Below are positions 24,082-32,572 of a stretch of DNA of 64,000 nt, piece after piece (position 1 is the first letter of the stretch; the number at the start of each line of letters is the position of its first letter). The notes beneath the pieces were generated by a model that saw only the letters and a program-made list of their open reading frames with translations, was not told the origin of the DNA and searched no databases. The translations under genes and the position numbers were made by a program. The stretch is taken from positions 558,001-622,000 of the forward strand of contig NC_012438.1 in NCBI RefSeq assembly GCF_000021545.1. The letters run 5' to 3'. This DNA comes from Sulfurihydrogenibium azorense Az-Fu1 (GTDB lineage: Bacteria > Aquificota > Aquificia > Aquificales > Hydrogenothermaceae).

Positions 24082-25665
24082 ATGAATGGGATTGTTTTTC
24101 TTATACCGTTTATTCCTCTAATTATAGCTTTATTAATACTGTTTATTGATTCGAAAAAAGTCATTCATAGAGTAAGTATATTTTTCTCTCTCGGTGTGGC
24201 AATTTTAAGTATATATGGTACTTATCAACAATTTAAATACAACCAAGTAATCGTGTCTGAAAACAAGATACTTAGTTTTGACAGATTAGCATCTATTTTA
24301 ACTTTGTATGTATCAATTCTGGGAGTTATAATAAGAAGGTACTCTTACAAATATATGTGGGATGAACCTGGATATAAAAGGTTTTTTATTTTGCTTAACT
24401 TTATATTTAGTTCTATTTACTTTCTACTAATGGCAAATCATATTTTTATAGTTGTTTTAGCATGGATTTTACTAAGTTTATCTCTTTTTTATCTTTTATC
24501 ATTTAGAGCTGATTCTAAAACAGCTGTCTACTTTGGGAGTGTTGCTTTTTGGTTCCATAGATTGGGAGATCTTTTCTTTATTATATCAATGGTATTAGTA
24601 GTTAGGAATATGAATAGTTTCTATCTTTCTGATTTAAAAGATATGTGGCTTAATTCAACGGGCTATGATTTAGAGATAGCTGCTATCTTTTTAATTTTTG
24701 CAGCATTATGTAAATCCTCTATTATTCCTTTTCACTTCTGGCTACCATATACTTCAGAGGGTCCTACACCGGTATCAGCTCTAATGCATGCAGGTATAGT
24801 CAACATAGGAGGAATAATTTTAAACAAGTTTGCCTATATATTTTTACATACCCAGTATGCTTTAAATGTGGCATTTATATTTGGATTAATAACGGCTATT
24901 GTTGCTTCGATAGTAATGTTAACTATGCCGGATATTAAGAGAGCTCTAGGTTATTCTACTGTAGGACAGATGGGTTATATGATTATGGAAGTAGGAGTAG
25001 GAGCATTTAGTTTGGCTATATATCACTTGATAGTTCATGGTATTTTTAAAGCAACTTTATTTTTAGAGTCTGGAAATGTTATACATCAAGCAAGAAGAGA
25101 GCCTAATATCACTAAATCTTTTTCTTATAAGGTATTTTTAGAAGAAGAGAGGAAATTCAACAAAAATTTTCAGTTATTTATTGGTATTGTAATTCTTGTC
25201 CTTTTACTCTATACAGTGGTAGAGTTTTTAGTTAAAAAAGATCTTTCTAATTACTATGCAGCTCTTGTGTTTTTGGCTTTTGGATGGTTTACAAGTTTTC
25301 AACTTTTTAACTCTTTTTTTAAAGTTTCAAGAGAACAGTCTTTAGGTTTAATAGTATCTTTAATAGTTTCTTTTTTGCTTATAGTTATAGTTTACTCTTT
25401 TGTAGGCCTTGCTTTTGAAAGTTATCTTTACGGGGATAACTATAAACGATTATTTGAAGCGGCTAACTTATCTTTTGGGTTAATCAGTATAGCTGTATTG
25501 TTTTTGATACTCTCAGGAGTAGTAGTATGGCTTTTATCCTATTATTCAATAAACAGTGAAAGTTCAAACGGTAAACTATCCTTTATCAAAACTCTTTCAA
25601 TTTACAAATTCTTTTATGAAGAGATGTTCTTTAGAAAGCTTTTCTTAAAAAAATTTAAAATTTAG
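24082..25665 (+). CDS. dabB: DabB: NuoL/MrpA-like membrane subunit of the DAB inorganic-carbon pump
   Basis: A 527-residue antiporter-like membrane protein. The core IIPFHFWLPYTSEGPTPVSA then LMHAGIVNIGGIILNKFAYI matches proton-pumping NuoL/MrpA subunits, as do MPDIKRALGYSTVGQMGYMI and YHLIVHGIFKATLFL. DabB drives the cytoplasmic DabA carbonic-anhydrase-like subunit using the cation gradient. No other complex I genes are here, and dabA lies four genes on, so DabB is preferred over NuoL. ATG 24082 is 7 bases from AAAGAGG; TTG 24076 is too close. The C-terminal third is poorly conserved and contains a charged loop EEERKFNKNF. Confidence 0.88.
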   Translation: MNGIVFLIPFIPLIIALLILFIDSKKVIHRVSIFFSLGVAILSIYGTYQQFKYNQVIVSENKILSFDRLASILTLYVSILGVIIRRYSYKYMWDEPGYKRFFILLNFIFSSIYFLLMANHIFIVVLAWILLSLSLFYLLSFRADSKTAVYFGSVAFWFHRLGDLFFIISMVLVVRNMNSFYLSDLKDMWLNSTGYDLEIAAIFLIFAALCKSSIIPFHFWLPYTSEGPTPVSALMHAGIVNIGGIILNKFAYIFLHTQYALNVAFIFGLITAIVASIVMLTMPDIKRALGYSTVGQMGYMIMEVGVGAFSLAIYHLIVHGIFKATLFLESGNVIHQARREPNITKSFSYKVFLEEERKFNKNFQLFIGIVILVLLLYTVVEFLVKKDLSNYYAALVFLAFGWFTSFQLFNSFFKVSREQSLGLIVSLIVSFLLIVIVYSFVGLAFESYLYGDNYKRLFEAANLSFGLISIAVLFLILSGVVVWLLSYYSINSESSNGKLSFIKTLSIYKFFYEEMFFRKLFLKKFKI

Positions 25666-25685
25666 CTAAAAGGGAGCTACTAATA

Positions 25686-26252
25686 ATGGAGATTTTGCAT
25701 ATATCTTATTGGTTAGCTACTATATTTGGAGTTTGGTATGTAATAAAAAATAAAAAGCTTGTAAATTTTTTTATTCTGTATAGTTTTCTAAACTTGTTTG
25801 TAATTACTTTTCTTTATAAACACTTACAAGAGTACATTTTAGGTACAGTCTCAACTTTAGTGCTATTTTTTTTAGTTATAAAGTTTTTAAAGAATACTTA
25901 CAATCTTGAAACTATAGTAGGTTTAGAAGGCTTAGTATTTAAAACACCTTTGTTTGCTTTTATTTTAAGGTTAGTCTTACTTATGGTAGGTAGTTTTCCC
26001 CCATTTTTATCTTCTAATGTAATATACTACAACCTTCTTGACCCTAATGTAAATTTGTATTCAATTGTTAGCCTTATACTGCTGCTTATTTTTAACTTTA
26101 CTCTATTTATGAGAATAACAGTTAATATTTTGTTTGGAAAACCAACAGAACGCATTCTTTATAAAGATATATCTAAGAAATTTGGTCTAATTGTATTTGC
26201 CATTATTTTTCTAAATTTTTGTCTTGGAATATACTACATCTTAAATCTATAG
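25686..26252 (+). CDS. uncharacterised membrane protein between dabB and sbtA (NuoL/M C-terminal-like)
   Basis: 188 residues with about five hydrophobic helices. The middle helix pair FKTPLFAFILRLVLLMVGSF PPFLSSNVIYY resembles the region of antiporter-like complex I subunits where a conserved G-x-P-P-x-x-G-F precedes a helix. The C-terminal LILLLIFNFTLFMRITVNIL FGKP resembles the same proteins near their last helices. DabB here seems complete, so this may be a small extra membrane subunit of the DAB complex or a decayed second antiporter half. I know of no named family. Confidence 0.65.
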   Translation: MEILHISYWLATIFGVWYVIKNKKLVNFFILYSFLNLFVITFLYKHLQEYILGTVSTLVLFFLVIKFLKNTYNLETIVGLEGLVFKTPLFAFILRLVLLMVGSFPPFLSSNVIYYNLLDPNVNLYSIVSLILLLIFNFTLFMRITVNILFGKPTERILYKDISKKFGLIVFAIIFLNFCLGIYYILNL

Positions 26253-26265
26253 TAGGAGATTACTC

Positions 26266-27240
26266 ATGAGTTTAGATTTACTGATACAAAATGTATTAAA
26301 CCCTGTAATATTATTTTTCTTCCTTGGAGTACTATCTATTTTTTTACGGACAGGATTGGAGATACCTCAGCCCATCCCTAAATTTATTTCTTTGTATTTA
26401 CTTATGTCTATAGGCTTACACGGTGGTTATGAGCTTTCTAAAAGTGGTTTGGACTTTTATGTCTTTAAAGTTTTAGGTTTGGCTTTACTTATGGCTATAG
26501 TGGTACCTATATACTCTTTCTTTATTTTAAGATTAAAAGTGGACATCTATAATGCTGTAGCTATAGCTGCTACCTATGGTTCTATAAGTGCAGTTACATT
26601 TATAACAGCTGTAAACTTTCTACAGTCTATAGGAGATAGTTATAGTGGTTTTATGGTAGCTGCTATGACCTTAATGGAATCTCCCGCGATTATAATAGGT
26701 TTAATATTACTTAATATTTTTGCTAAAAAGTCGGACAATGGAAATCTAGATGTAAAAGAACTTTTAAGGGAGTCTTTTTTTAACCCTTCCGTATATATAC
26801 TTACAGGTTCATTGTTAATAGGTTTTATAACAGGAGAAAAGGGTTGGAAGGTTGTAGACCCTCTATTTGGACAACTTTTTAAACCTATGTTAGCATTTTT
26901 CTTACTAGATATGGGAATAGTTGCTGCAAGACGTTTAAGTGAGCTGAAAAAGGTTGGTATGTTTTTAGTTGCTTTTGCAATAATTATTCCTATAATTAAT
27001 GCTACTATAGCTATTTTGATAGCTAGTAGTGTAGGAATGACGAAAGGAGATGCTTTTGTTTTTGCGGTCTTGTGTGCAAGTGCGTCTTACATAGCTGTTC
27101 CTGCTGCTATGAGATTATCCGTTCCTGAAGCAAATCCAAGTATATACGTAACTATGGCACTTGCATTAACCTTTCCATTTAATATATCTGTAGGTATTCC
27201 TCTATACTATTGGTTAGCAAATAAAATTTTAGGGGGATAA
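26266..27240 (+). CDS. sbtA: SbtA: sodium-dependent bicarbonate transporter
   Basis: The 324-residue permease with about ten helices matches the SbtA family (DUF897). It has NPVILFFFLGVLSIFLRTGL EIPQPIPKFISLYLLMSIGL HGG at the start, AIAATYGSISAVTFITAVNF with the inverted-repeat discontinuous helix, SFFNPSVYILTGSLLIGFIT G, and LCASASYIAVPAAMRLSVPE ANPSIY. SbtA imports bicarbonate with Na+ and is inhibited by its PII-like partner, which is the next gene, 4 bases downstream. The ATG follows TAGGAG. The family is best known from cyanobacterial carbon concentration. Confidence 0.93.
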   Translation: MSLDLLIQNVLNPVILFFFLGVLSIFLRTGLEIPQPIPKFISLYLLMSIGLHGGYELSKSGLDFYVFKVLGLALLMAIVVPIYSFFILRLKVDIYNAVAIAATYGSISAVTFITAVNFLQSIGDSYSGFMVAAMTLMESPAIIIGLILLNIFAKKSDNGNLDVKELLRESFFNPSVYILTGSLLIGFITGEKGWKVVDPLFGQLFKPMLAFFLLDMGIVAARRLSELKKVGMFLVAFAIIIPIINATIAILIASSVGMTKGDAFVFAVLCASASYIAVPAAMRLSVPEANPSIYVTMALALTFPFNISVGIPLYYWLANKILGG

Positions 27241-27243
27241 ATC

Positions 27244-27537
27244 ATGAAAAGGATGAAGAAAATTGAGGTTGTGATTGATACTATCCATTTAGAACATTTG
27301 ATAAGTCTATTAGAAAACAGAGGATTTACAGGTTATACAGTAATTAAAGATGTTTATGGTAAAGGAGAGAGAGGGTTGATGATTGGTGATGAGGTAACAG
27401 GTGTTTTTCAAAATAGCTACCTTTTTACAATTTGTGAAGAACAACAACTAAACGATGTTATAGAAGATTTAAGAAAAATGTTAAAAAAGTATGGAGGAGT
27501 TTGTATAGTCTCTGATGTAGACTGGCTTATACACTAA
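27244..27537 (+). CDS. sbtB: SbtB: PII-like regulator of SbtA
   Basis: The 97-residue protein has the PII ferredoxin-like fold: KIEVVIDTIHLEHLISLLEN RGFTGYTVIKDVYGKG, a T-loop-like RGLMIGDEVTGVFQNSYLFT, and VIEDLRKMLKKYGGVCIVSD. SbtB proteins bind adenine nucleotides, including cAMP, and gate SbtA. The C-terminal CGPxGC redox R-loop found in many cyanobacterial SbtB proteins is missing; the end is DVDWLIH. It is probably regulated by nucleotide state rather than by thiol redox, an inference from that absence. It lies 4 bases after sbtA and 17 bases before dabA. Confidence 0.88.
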   Translation: MKRMKKIEVVIDTIHLEHLISLLENRGFTGYTVIKDVYGKGERGLMIGDEVTGVFQNSYLFTICEEQQLNDVIEDLRKMLKKYGGVCIVSDVDWLIH

Positions 27538-27554
27538 TTATTTAGGGGGTTTTT

Positions 27555-30392
27555 ATGAAAACTGTAGCCTTAAAAGAAGCTTCTTCTATTTTACCTAAAT
27601 ACTGGCCTTTGACTATGTTTGTACACCACAATCCTCTGCACGAGTTGGAGAGTTTGCATTTTAAACAAGCTCTTAAAATAGCAAAAGACCTATTTGATGC
27701 CAAAGTTTATATGGATCCATCTTACTATGTAGATTTATACAGAAAAGGTAAGGTTAGAAAAGACTCTTTAGAAAAAAATATAGAAGAATTTTTAAGAGAA
27801 AATAATTTTAACTTTAATAAATACAAAGTTAGAAAATTTTTAACAGATATAAGTCCTAGTTGGAAAGAGTATAAAGAAGAAAGTTTTAACAATCCGAGTA
27901 TTAAAGTACCTGATTACCTTTTAGAATATATTAAAAAAGATAAGGGCTACGATAATTTAGACAATCTTTTCTATACGTACATAAAAAAGTACTTGTTTAG
28001 TGAAATACTTGATATTTTATTTGACCAAAATATCTATAACGTATTTTTTAATGATGCTGTTGAGTTTATATCAAGATTTTTAGATGAAGGGCAGACAAGT
28101 ATAACTCTGCCATTTAGGGAACAGGGATACTGGAACTGTTTTAGACAGTTTTATAAATTAGATAAACATCCAGAAGATATTATAGAGGAGTTTGAAAATA
28201 CTTTTCAACCACCTTCATTACAAGATTATGCAAGGCAGTTGTATATCAGATTTTTCGGTTGGAGTAGTTTCATAAAATTTAGAGAATCTACTCCTTTCTA
28301 TCCTTACCAAGAAGAGTTTCCTATTAATTTAGAAGACTTTGGATCAAGTTTACTTTACCTTGAAAATCAATATATACAAGAATTGAATAAATCTAAAATT
28401 AAAAACTATTTTGATCTTATGGCTTTTTACAAAGAAAACAAATACTATGTAATACTTAAATTATTTGAACATAGAAAAATATTAACACCAAAGTATATAT
28501 CTAAACTTTACACATCTAAGGATTATGATAACATCTTTAATAAGTTTATAAATGAAGAAATTGAAAGTGAAGCAAAAGCTATAGTAAACCTTTCTACAAA
28601 AGTGTTTGATAAAAGTGACTATCTACAAACATACAATCTTGTAAAAACTTTGAAAGAAGATGAAGAGTGTTATCTGTGGATAAAATCATTAGAAGATTCT
28701 TATGCCTTAAATTTTGGTAGAGAGTTTATTAAAGAATACCAAATAGATGAAAAACCTAAAGCTTTTGCTGTTTTTTGTGTAGATGTTAGGTCAGAAGCTC
28801 TTAGAAGGAATCTAGAGAGGGTAGATAATTACAAAACTTTTGGAGTTGCTGGTTTTTTTGGTGTTAAGATGGCTTTAATAGAGTTTGATAAAGCCCATGA
28901 ACTCCTTCTCTGCCCTGCTATGGAGATACCAGACAAAGTAGTTCTTGAAGTACCTACACAAAAAACACAAGATTATGAAAAGAGAAAAAAATTACTTATA
29001 TCACTAAAAAAGATTTTAGAAGGATTGAAGAATAACCCATATACTCCTTTTTTTGCAGTTGAGTCTTTTGGTTGGTTGTTTGGTTATAAACTTTTCGGTA
29101 AAACATTGTTTCCAAGTGTTGTAGCCAAGATAGATAAAAAAATTAAACCTAAACCCCCTAAAACTTTTTACATGATTGATAAATTATCTGAAAAAGAAGT
29201 AGATACATATACAGATAAATTCTTTTACGAAAAGATATATCAAGCTTTTGAAAAGGAGGGTATAAAAATTAAAGATTGTGAAGTGAAGGATATACTATCC
29301 AAACTAAAAAATAATGAAAATATTTCTCAAAACTATCAAAAAGTTCTAAACAGGTATAGAATAACAAAACAGTATTACGATTATATATATAATAGATTTT
29401 CCAATATAGGTTATACATTAGATGAGCAAGTTATACTGGCAGAAAACTTTTTAAGATTGATAGGTATGGTGGAGGATTTTCCTGAGTTTGTTTTACTTGT
29501 AGGTCATGGAAGTGTTTCTGATAATAATCCTTACGAGTCTGCTTTAGATTGTGGTGCCTGTGGCGGTAATTCCGGATATCATAATGTTAGAGCTATGTGT
29601 ATGATTTTAAATAAAAAAGAAGTAAGAGAAAAACTTAGTATAAGAATCCCTGATGGTACTATTTTTATTCCAGGATTACACAATACCACTACAGATGAAA
29701 TTGAGTTTTATGATGAAGATTTAGTACCAGAAAATAGTTTAGATAAATGGGAAGAGATTAAAAAGGATTTTAAAAAAGCAGGCGAAAAAACTAGAATAGA
29801 AAGATTATCATCCCTTCCTTACGCTGATAATCCAGAAGATGTAATTGTTAGATCAATAGACTGGTCAGAAATGAGGCCAGAGTGGGGTCTTTCTAAAAAC
29901 CTTGGTGTGTTTGTAGGTAAAAGTGAGAGTCGTATAAATAGTGTCCTAAAAAATAGATTCTTCTTACATTCTTATGATTATAAGATAGATGTAGACAACT
30001 CTATTTTGAAAAGAATTCTTAATGGACCTCTTTTAATTGCCCAATGGATAAACGCAGAACATTACTTTTCTACAGTAGATAATGAAAAATTTGGTTCAGG
30101 GTCTAAAGTTTACCACAACGTTGTATCAAGGATAGGGGTTTTTAGTGGTAATTACTCTGATTTAAAGATAGGTCTACCTTACCAAACTGTTTATGTTGAA
30201 GACCGTCCTTTCCATGAACCCATAAGATTAATCGCTTTTGTAGAAGCTCCCTTAGAGAAAGTAGTAGAGGCTGCATCTCAAACAGATCATCCCATGATGC
30301 TTGTAAAAAATGAGTGGATAAGGCTTGTTGTTATAGACAAAGAGAAAAATAAAGTTTTTTTATTTTCAAATGGTAATTTTGTAGAATTGTGA
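27555..30392 (+). CDS. dabA: DabA: DUF2309 carbonic-anhydrase-like subunit of the DAB inorganic-carbon pump
   Basis: The 945-residue protein is a DUF2309 member. DabA is reported to hold a beta-carbonic-anhydrase-like zinc site and, with DabB, to hydrate CO2 vectorially and accumulate bicarbonate. The zinc ligands are recognisable. FCVDVRSEALRRNLE gives C408 and D410, LLVGHGSVSDNNPYESAL gives H651, and DCGACGGNSGYHNVRAM gives C666. The C-x-D and H-x14-C spacings match those reported for the Halothiobacillus protein. The N-terminal MFVHHNPLHELE is also characteristic. The C-terminal half has PLLIAQWINAEHYFSTVDNE KFGSGSKVYHN. It is the last gene of the module before porE, 35 bases on. Confidence 0.94.
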   Translation: MKTVALKEASSILPKYWPLTMFVHHNPLHELESLHFKQALKIAKDLFDAKVYMDPSYYVDLYRKGKVRKDSLEKNIEEFLRENNFNFNKYKVRKFLTDISPSWKEYKEESFNNPSIKVPDYLLEYIKKDKGYDNLDNLFYTYIKKYLFSEILDILFDQNIYNVFFNDAVEFISRFLDEGQTSITLPFREQGYWNCFRQFYKLDKHPEDIIEEFENTFQPPSLQDYARQLYIRFFGWSSFIKFRESTPFYPYQEEFPINLEDFGSSLLYLENQYIQELNKSKIKNYFDLMAFYKENKYYVILKLFEHRKILTPKYISKLYTSKDYDNIFNKFINEEIESEAKAIVNLSTKVFDKSDYLQTYNLVKTLKEDEECYLWIKSLEDSYALNFGREFIKEYQIDEKPKAFAVFCVDVRSEALRRNLERVDNYKTFGVAGFFGVKMALIEFDKAHELLLCPAMEIPDKVVLEVPTQKTQDYEKRKKLLISLKKILEGLKNNPYTPFFAVESFGWLFGYKLFGKTLFPSVVAKIDKKIKPKPPKTFYMIDKLSEKEVDTYTDKFFYEKIYQAFEKEGIKIKDCEVKDILSKLKNNENISQNYQKVLNRYRITKQYYDYIYNRFSNIGYTLDEQVILAENFLRLIGMVEDFPEFVLLVGHGSVSDNNPYESALDCGACGGNSGYHNVRAMCMILNKKEVREKLSIRIPDGTIFIPGLHNTTTDEIEFYDEDLVPENSLDKWEEIKKDFKKAGEKTRIERLSSLPYADNPEDVIVRSIDWSEMRPEWGLSKNLGVFVGKSESRINSVLKNRFFLHSYDYKIDVDNSILKRILNGPLLIAQWINAEHYFSTVDNEKFGSGSKVYHNVVSRIGVFSGNYSDLKIGLPYQTVYVEDRPFHEPIRLIAFVEAPLEKVVEAASQTDHPMMLVKNEWIRLVVIDKEKNKVFLFSNGNFVEL

Positions 30393-30427
30393 TATAATTT
30401 TAACAAACTTAATAGGAGGTTTATCTA

Positions 30428-30664
30428 ATGTATTATGTTGCAGAAGTTATAAATGATGAATGTACCAAGTACAAGTGTAATCAATGTACTTTATTTTGCC
30501 CAGAACCAAACACTTTGATGTATGTTGATACTCCTGAAGAAAGACATGCTTTTGTTTATGCTAACAGATGTAAAGGATGTGCTCTGTGTGTATATGTGTG
30601 TAGCAATCTTTTAAAAAGAAATGCTATACATATGATAATGCCAGAAGTACATTCAGCAACTTAA
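30428..30664 (+). CDS. porE: pyruvate:ferredoxin oxidoreductase, epsilon (ferredoxin-like) subunit
   Basis: A 78-residue 2x[4Fe-4S] protein, a close paralogue of ForE. Cysteines at 12, 17, 20 and 24 form the first set and 48, 51, 54 and 58 the second, with the same C-x4-C-x2-C-x3-C-P spacing in the first set. The cluster order E-D-A-B-G is that reported for pyruvate:ferredoxin oxidoreductase of Hydrogenobacter thermophilus, so pyruvate is the expected substrate: acetyl-CoA plus CO2 plus reduced ferredoxin to pyruvate. The ATG follows AGGAGG. Confidence 0.9.
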   Translation: MYYVAEVINDECTKYKCNQCTLFCPEPNTLMYVDTPEERHAFVYANRCKGCALCVYVCSNLLKRNAIHMIMPEVHSAT

Positions 30665-30693
30665 AATATTTTTTTTATATAGGAGGTATTACT

Positions 30694-31263
30694 ATGGCAA
30701 AATTAGGACCTATGGGATTTTCACCATATCCAGCAGCTGTTAAAGAATTTGTTCTTAATCCACCACCAGGAAAAGCTTTACTTTTTGATGAGATAGTAGA
30801 TGAAGAAATTGCAATGAAAGAAGCTGCAAAAGCTATGTTGACAAGAGAAAACCCTACTATATTTCCAGGACCTCAAGTTTTATATGCTTGGAGTGAAGAT
30901 GCAAAGAAAAAAGCAAAACTTATAAAAGAGTTAGCTAATGTGCTAGGTGCTAAGATAATCCCTATGTATGATTACAGACCTAAATATCCTAAAATTAACC
31001 CTGAAGTGGAAATAAATCCAAACCATCCAAATTTGACTATCTGGCATAATAATATAAAAGCTTGCATATTTATAGGAGTACATTGTCATTATGCTAACGT
31101 TGCATTGAAAATAATTAGAGCTGAAACAGATTGTTTCACTATAGCTATGTGTAGTATGGAAGGACACGAAGATGCAATGATAACACTAAGAGACCAACAT
31201 CCGGAAGAATTAGAGAAATTTATTGAAATAGCTAAGCAAGTTAGAGCCGAATTAGGAAAATAA
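30694..31263 (+). CDS. porD: pyruvate:ferredoxin oxidoreductase, subunit D (no Fe-S motif)
   Basis: A 189-residue paralogue of ForD. It shares PNPTIFPGPQVL-type and KINPEVEINPNHPNLTIWHN segments, with ACIFIGVHCHYANVALKIIR AETDCFTIAMCSMEGHEDAM later. It lacks the C-terminal extension of ForD and any ferredoxin cysteine motif, so it is not the classical delta subunit. The conserved GVHCHYAN is a possible ligand-binding element. The gap of 91 bases to porA is AT-rich and shows no hairpin or clear promoter. The role of the subunit is unknown. Confidence 0.82.
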   Translation: MAKLGPMGFSPYPAAVKEFVLNPPPGKALLFDEIVDEEIAMKEAAKAMLTRENPTIFPGPQVLYAWSEDAKKKAKLIKELANVLGAKIIPMYDYRPKYPKINPEVEINPNHPNLTIWHNNIKACIFIGVHCHYANVALKIIRAETDCFTIAMCSMEGHEDAMITLRDQHPEELEKFIEIAKQVRAELGK

Positions 31264-31354
31264 GTTTAATTATAATTATTTTATTTATGATAATAGTCAT
31301 TGAATAAATTATTTTATAAGTAGATTATTTTTACAAATATCAGGAGGTTTTATC

Positions 31355-32551
31355 ATGATTAACCCATTAACAACAGAAGTTCAATATAATAAGTCAGGTC
31401 AAAAAATAGTATCACCAGATTACCTTCTATTTGAAGCTCCAAGGGAAAAGTTCTTTATGACAGGTTCAGAAGCTGTTAAAGAAGCCGTTAAAAGAGCATC
31501 TGTAGATGCATCAGTATCGTACCCTATAACCCCACAGTCAGAAGCTGCACACCTAATAGGTGAGTTATGGGTTGAAGGATACGTTGGAGTATACTTCAGA
31601 GGTGAATCTGAGTTTGGTGTTATGTCAGAGGTTGCAGGTTGTGCTTTAGCAGGTGCAAGAACAATTACTACAACATCAGGTCCTGGAACATTAAGAGCCT
31701 TTGAAAACTTCCCAATGTGGGCAGGAACAAGAATACCTGTTCAGTTAGTACTTATGGCAAGAGGTGTTAATTCTCCTTTGTCTATTCAGCCAGATAACCT
31801 TGAAGTAGGATTTTTATTAGATACAGGATGTATGATATGGTATGCAGAGAACGCTCAAGATTTATTTGATATGATATTAGCAGGATTTGTTGTAGCTGAA
31901 AAACCAGCTGTACATGTACCTGTAATAACAGTAGTTGACGGTTTCTTTGTGTCTCACACAAGAGAAGCTGTAATGCTTCCACCAGATGACATAGCTTTAC
32001 CTCCTTACGACCCTAAAAAAGCTCCTATGCCTGTTATAGATCTAGAAGTTCCTCCTGGAAGATTTTTAAGAGACCCATTTGTTATGAAATCTAACTATAT
32101 ATCTTACGCAACCCATGCAAGCTGGCAGTTTGAAGTTAGAGCTGCTATAGAAAGGTCAAGACCTTATGCAAAACATTACTTAAGAGGTTTAATAGAAGAG
32201 TTTGGAAACCCTGATGCTGATATTGTATTCGTTGCAGCAGGTACTGCGGCATCTCAATCGAAAGAAGCAGTTAGATTATTAAAAGATGAGCATGGTATAG
32301 ATGCTAAAGTAGTTAAATTAAAAACTATAAGACCTTTTCCATATGAAGAGTTAAGATCAGCTGTTAAAAATGCTAAGTACATTTTTGTTCCTGAGTTTAA
32401 TGTTGTAGGTTGGATGGAAAGAGAGGTAAGAAGATACTTATACAAGCATTCAGATGCAGAAATAATAGGAGCTCCAAGAGTGGCAGGTGGTATGACAATG
32501 CCAGCTGAGGTAATTGTAGAAGAAGTTTTAGACTATTTAAAAGTTAGATAA
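31355..32551 (+). CDS. porA: pyruvate:ferredoxin oxidoreductase, alpha subunit
   Basis: The 398-residue alpha subunit shows SVSYPITPQSEAAHLIGELW, CALAGARTITTTSGPGTLRA, SPLSIQPDNLEVGFLLDTGC and a C-terminal domain with KTIRPFPYEELRSAVKNAKY. It is paralogous to ForA over its whole length. The ATG follows CAGGAGG. The pyruvate assignment is inferred from the E-D-A-B-G order and from the second cluster's distance from sucCD; the alpha sequence alone does not decide the substrate. Confidence 0.9.
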   Translation: MINPLTTEVQYNKSGQKIVSPDYLLFEAPREKFFMTGSEAVKEAVKRASVDASVSYPITPQSEAAHLIGELWVEGYVGVYFRGESEFGVMSEVAGCALAGARTITTTSGPGTLRAFENFPMWAGTRIPVQLVLMARGVNSPLSIQPDNLEVGFLLDTGCMIWYAENAQDLFDMILAGFVVAEKPAVHVPVITVVDGFFVSHTREAVMLPPDDIALPPYDPKKAPMPVIDLEVPPGRFLRDPFVMKSNYISYATHASWQFEVRAAIERSRPYAKHYLRGLIEEFGNPDADIVFVAAGTAASQSKEAVRLLKDEHGIDAKVVKLKTIRPFPYEELRSAVKNAKYIFVPEFNVVGWMEREVRRYLYKHSDAEIIGAPRVAGGMTMPAEVIVEEVLDYLKVR

Positions 32552-32572
32552 TTTAAGTAGGAGGTATACGGT

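Noticed and set aside
24082-25665. dabB as a complex I NuoL subunit
   Set aside because: The antiporter motifs fit NuoL, but no other nuo gene is nearby and a DUF2309 gene (dabA) lies in the same run, so DabB is the better reading.
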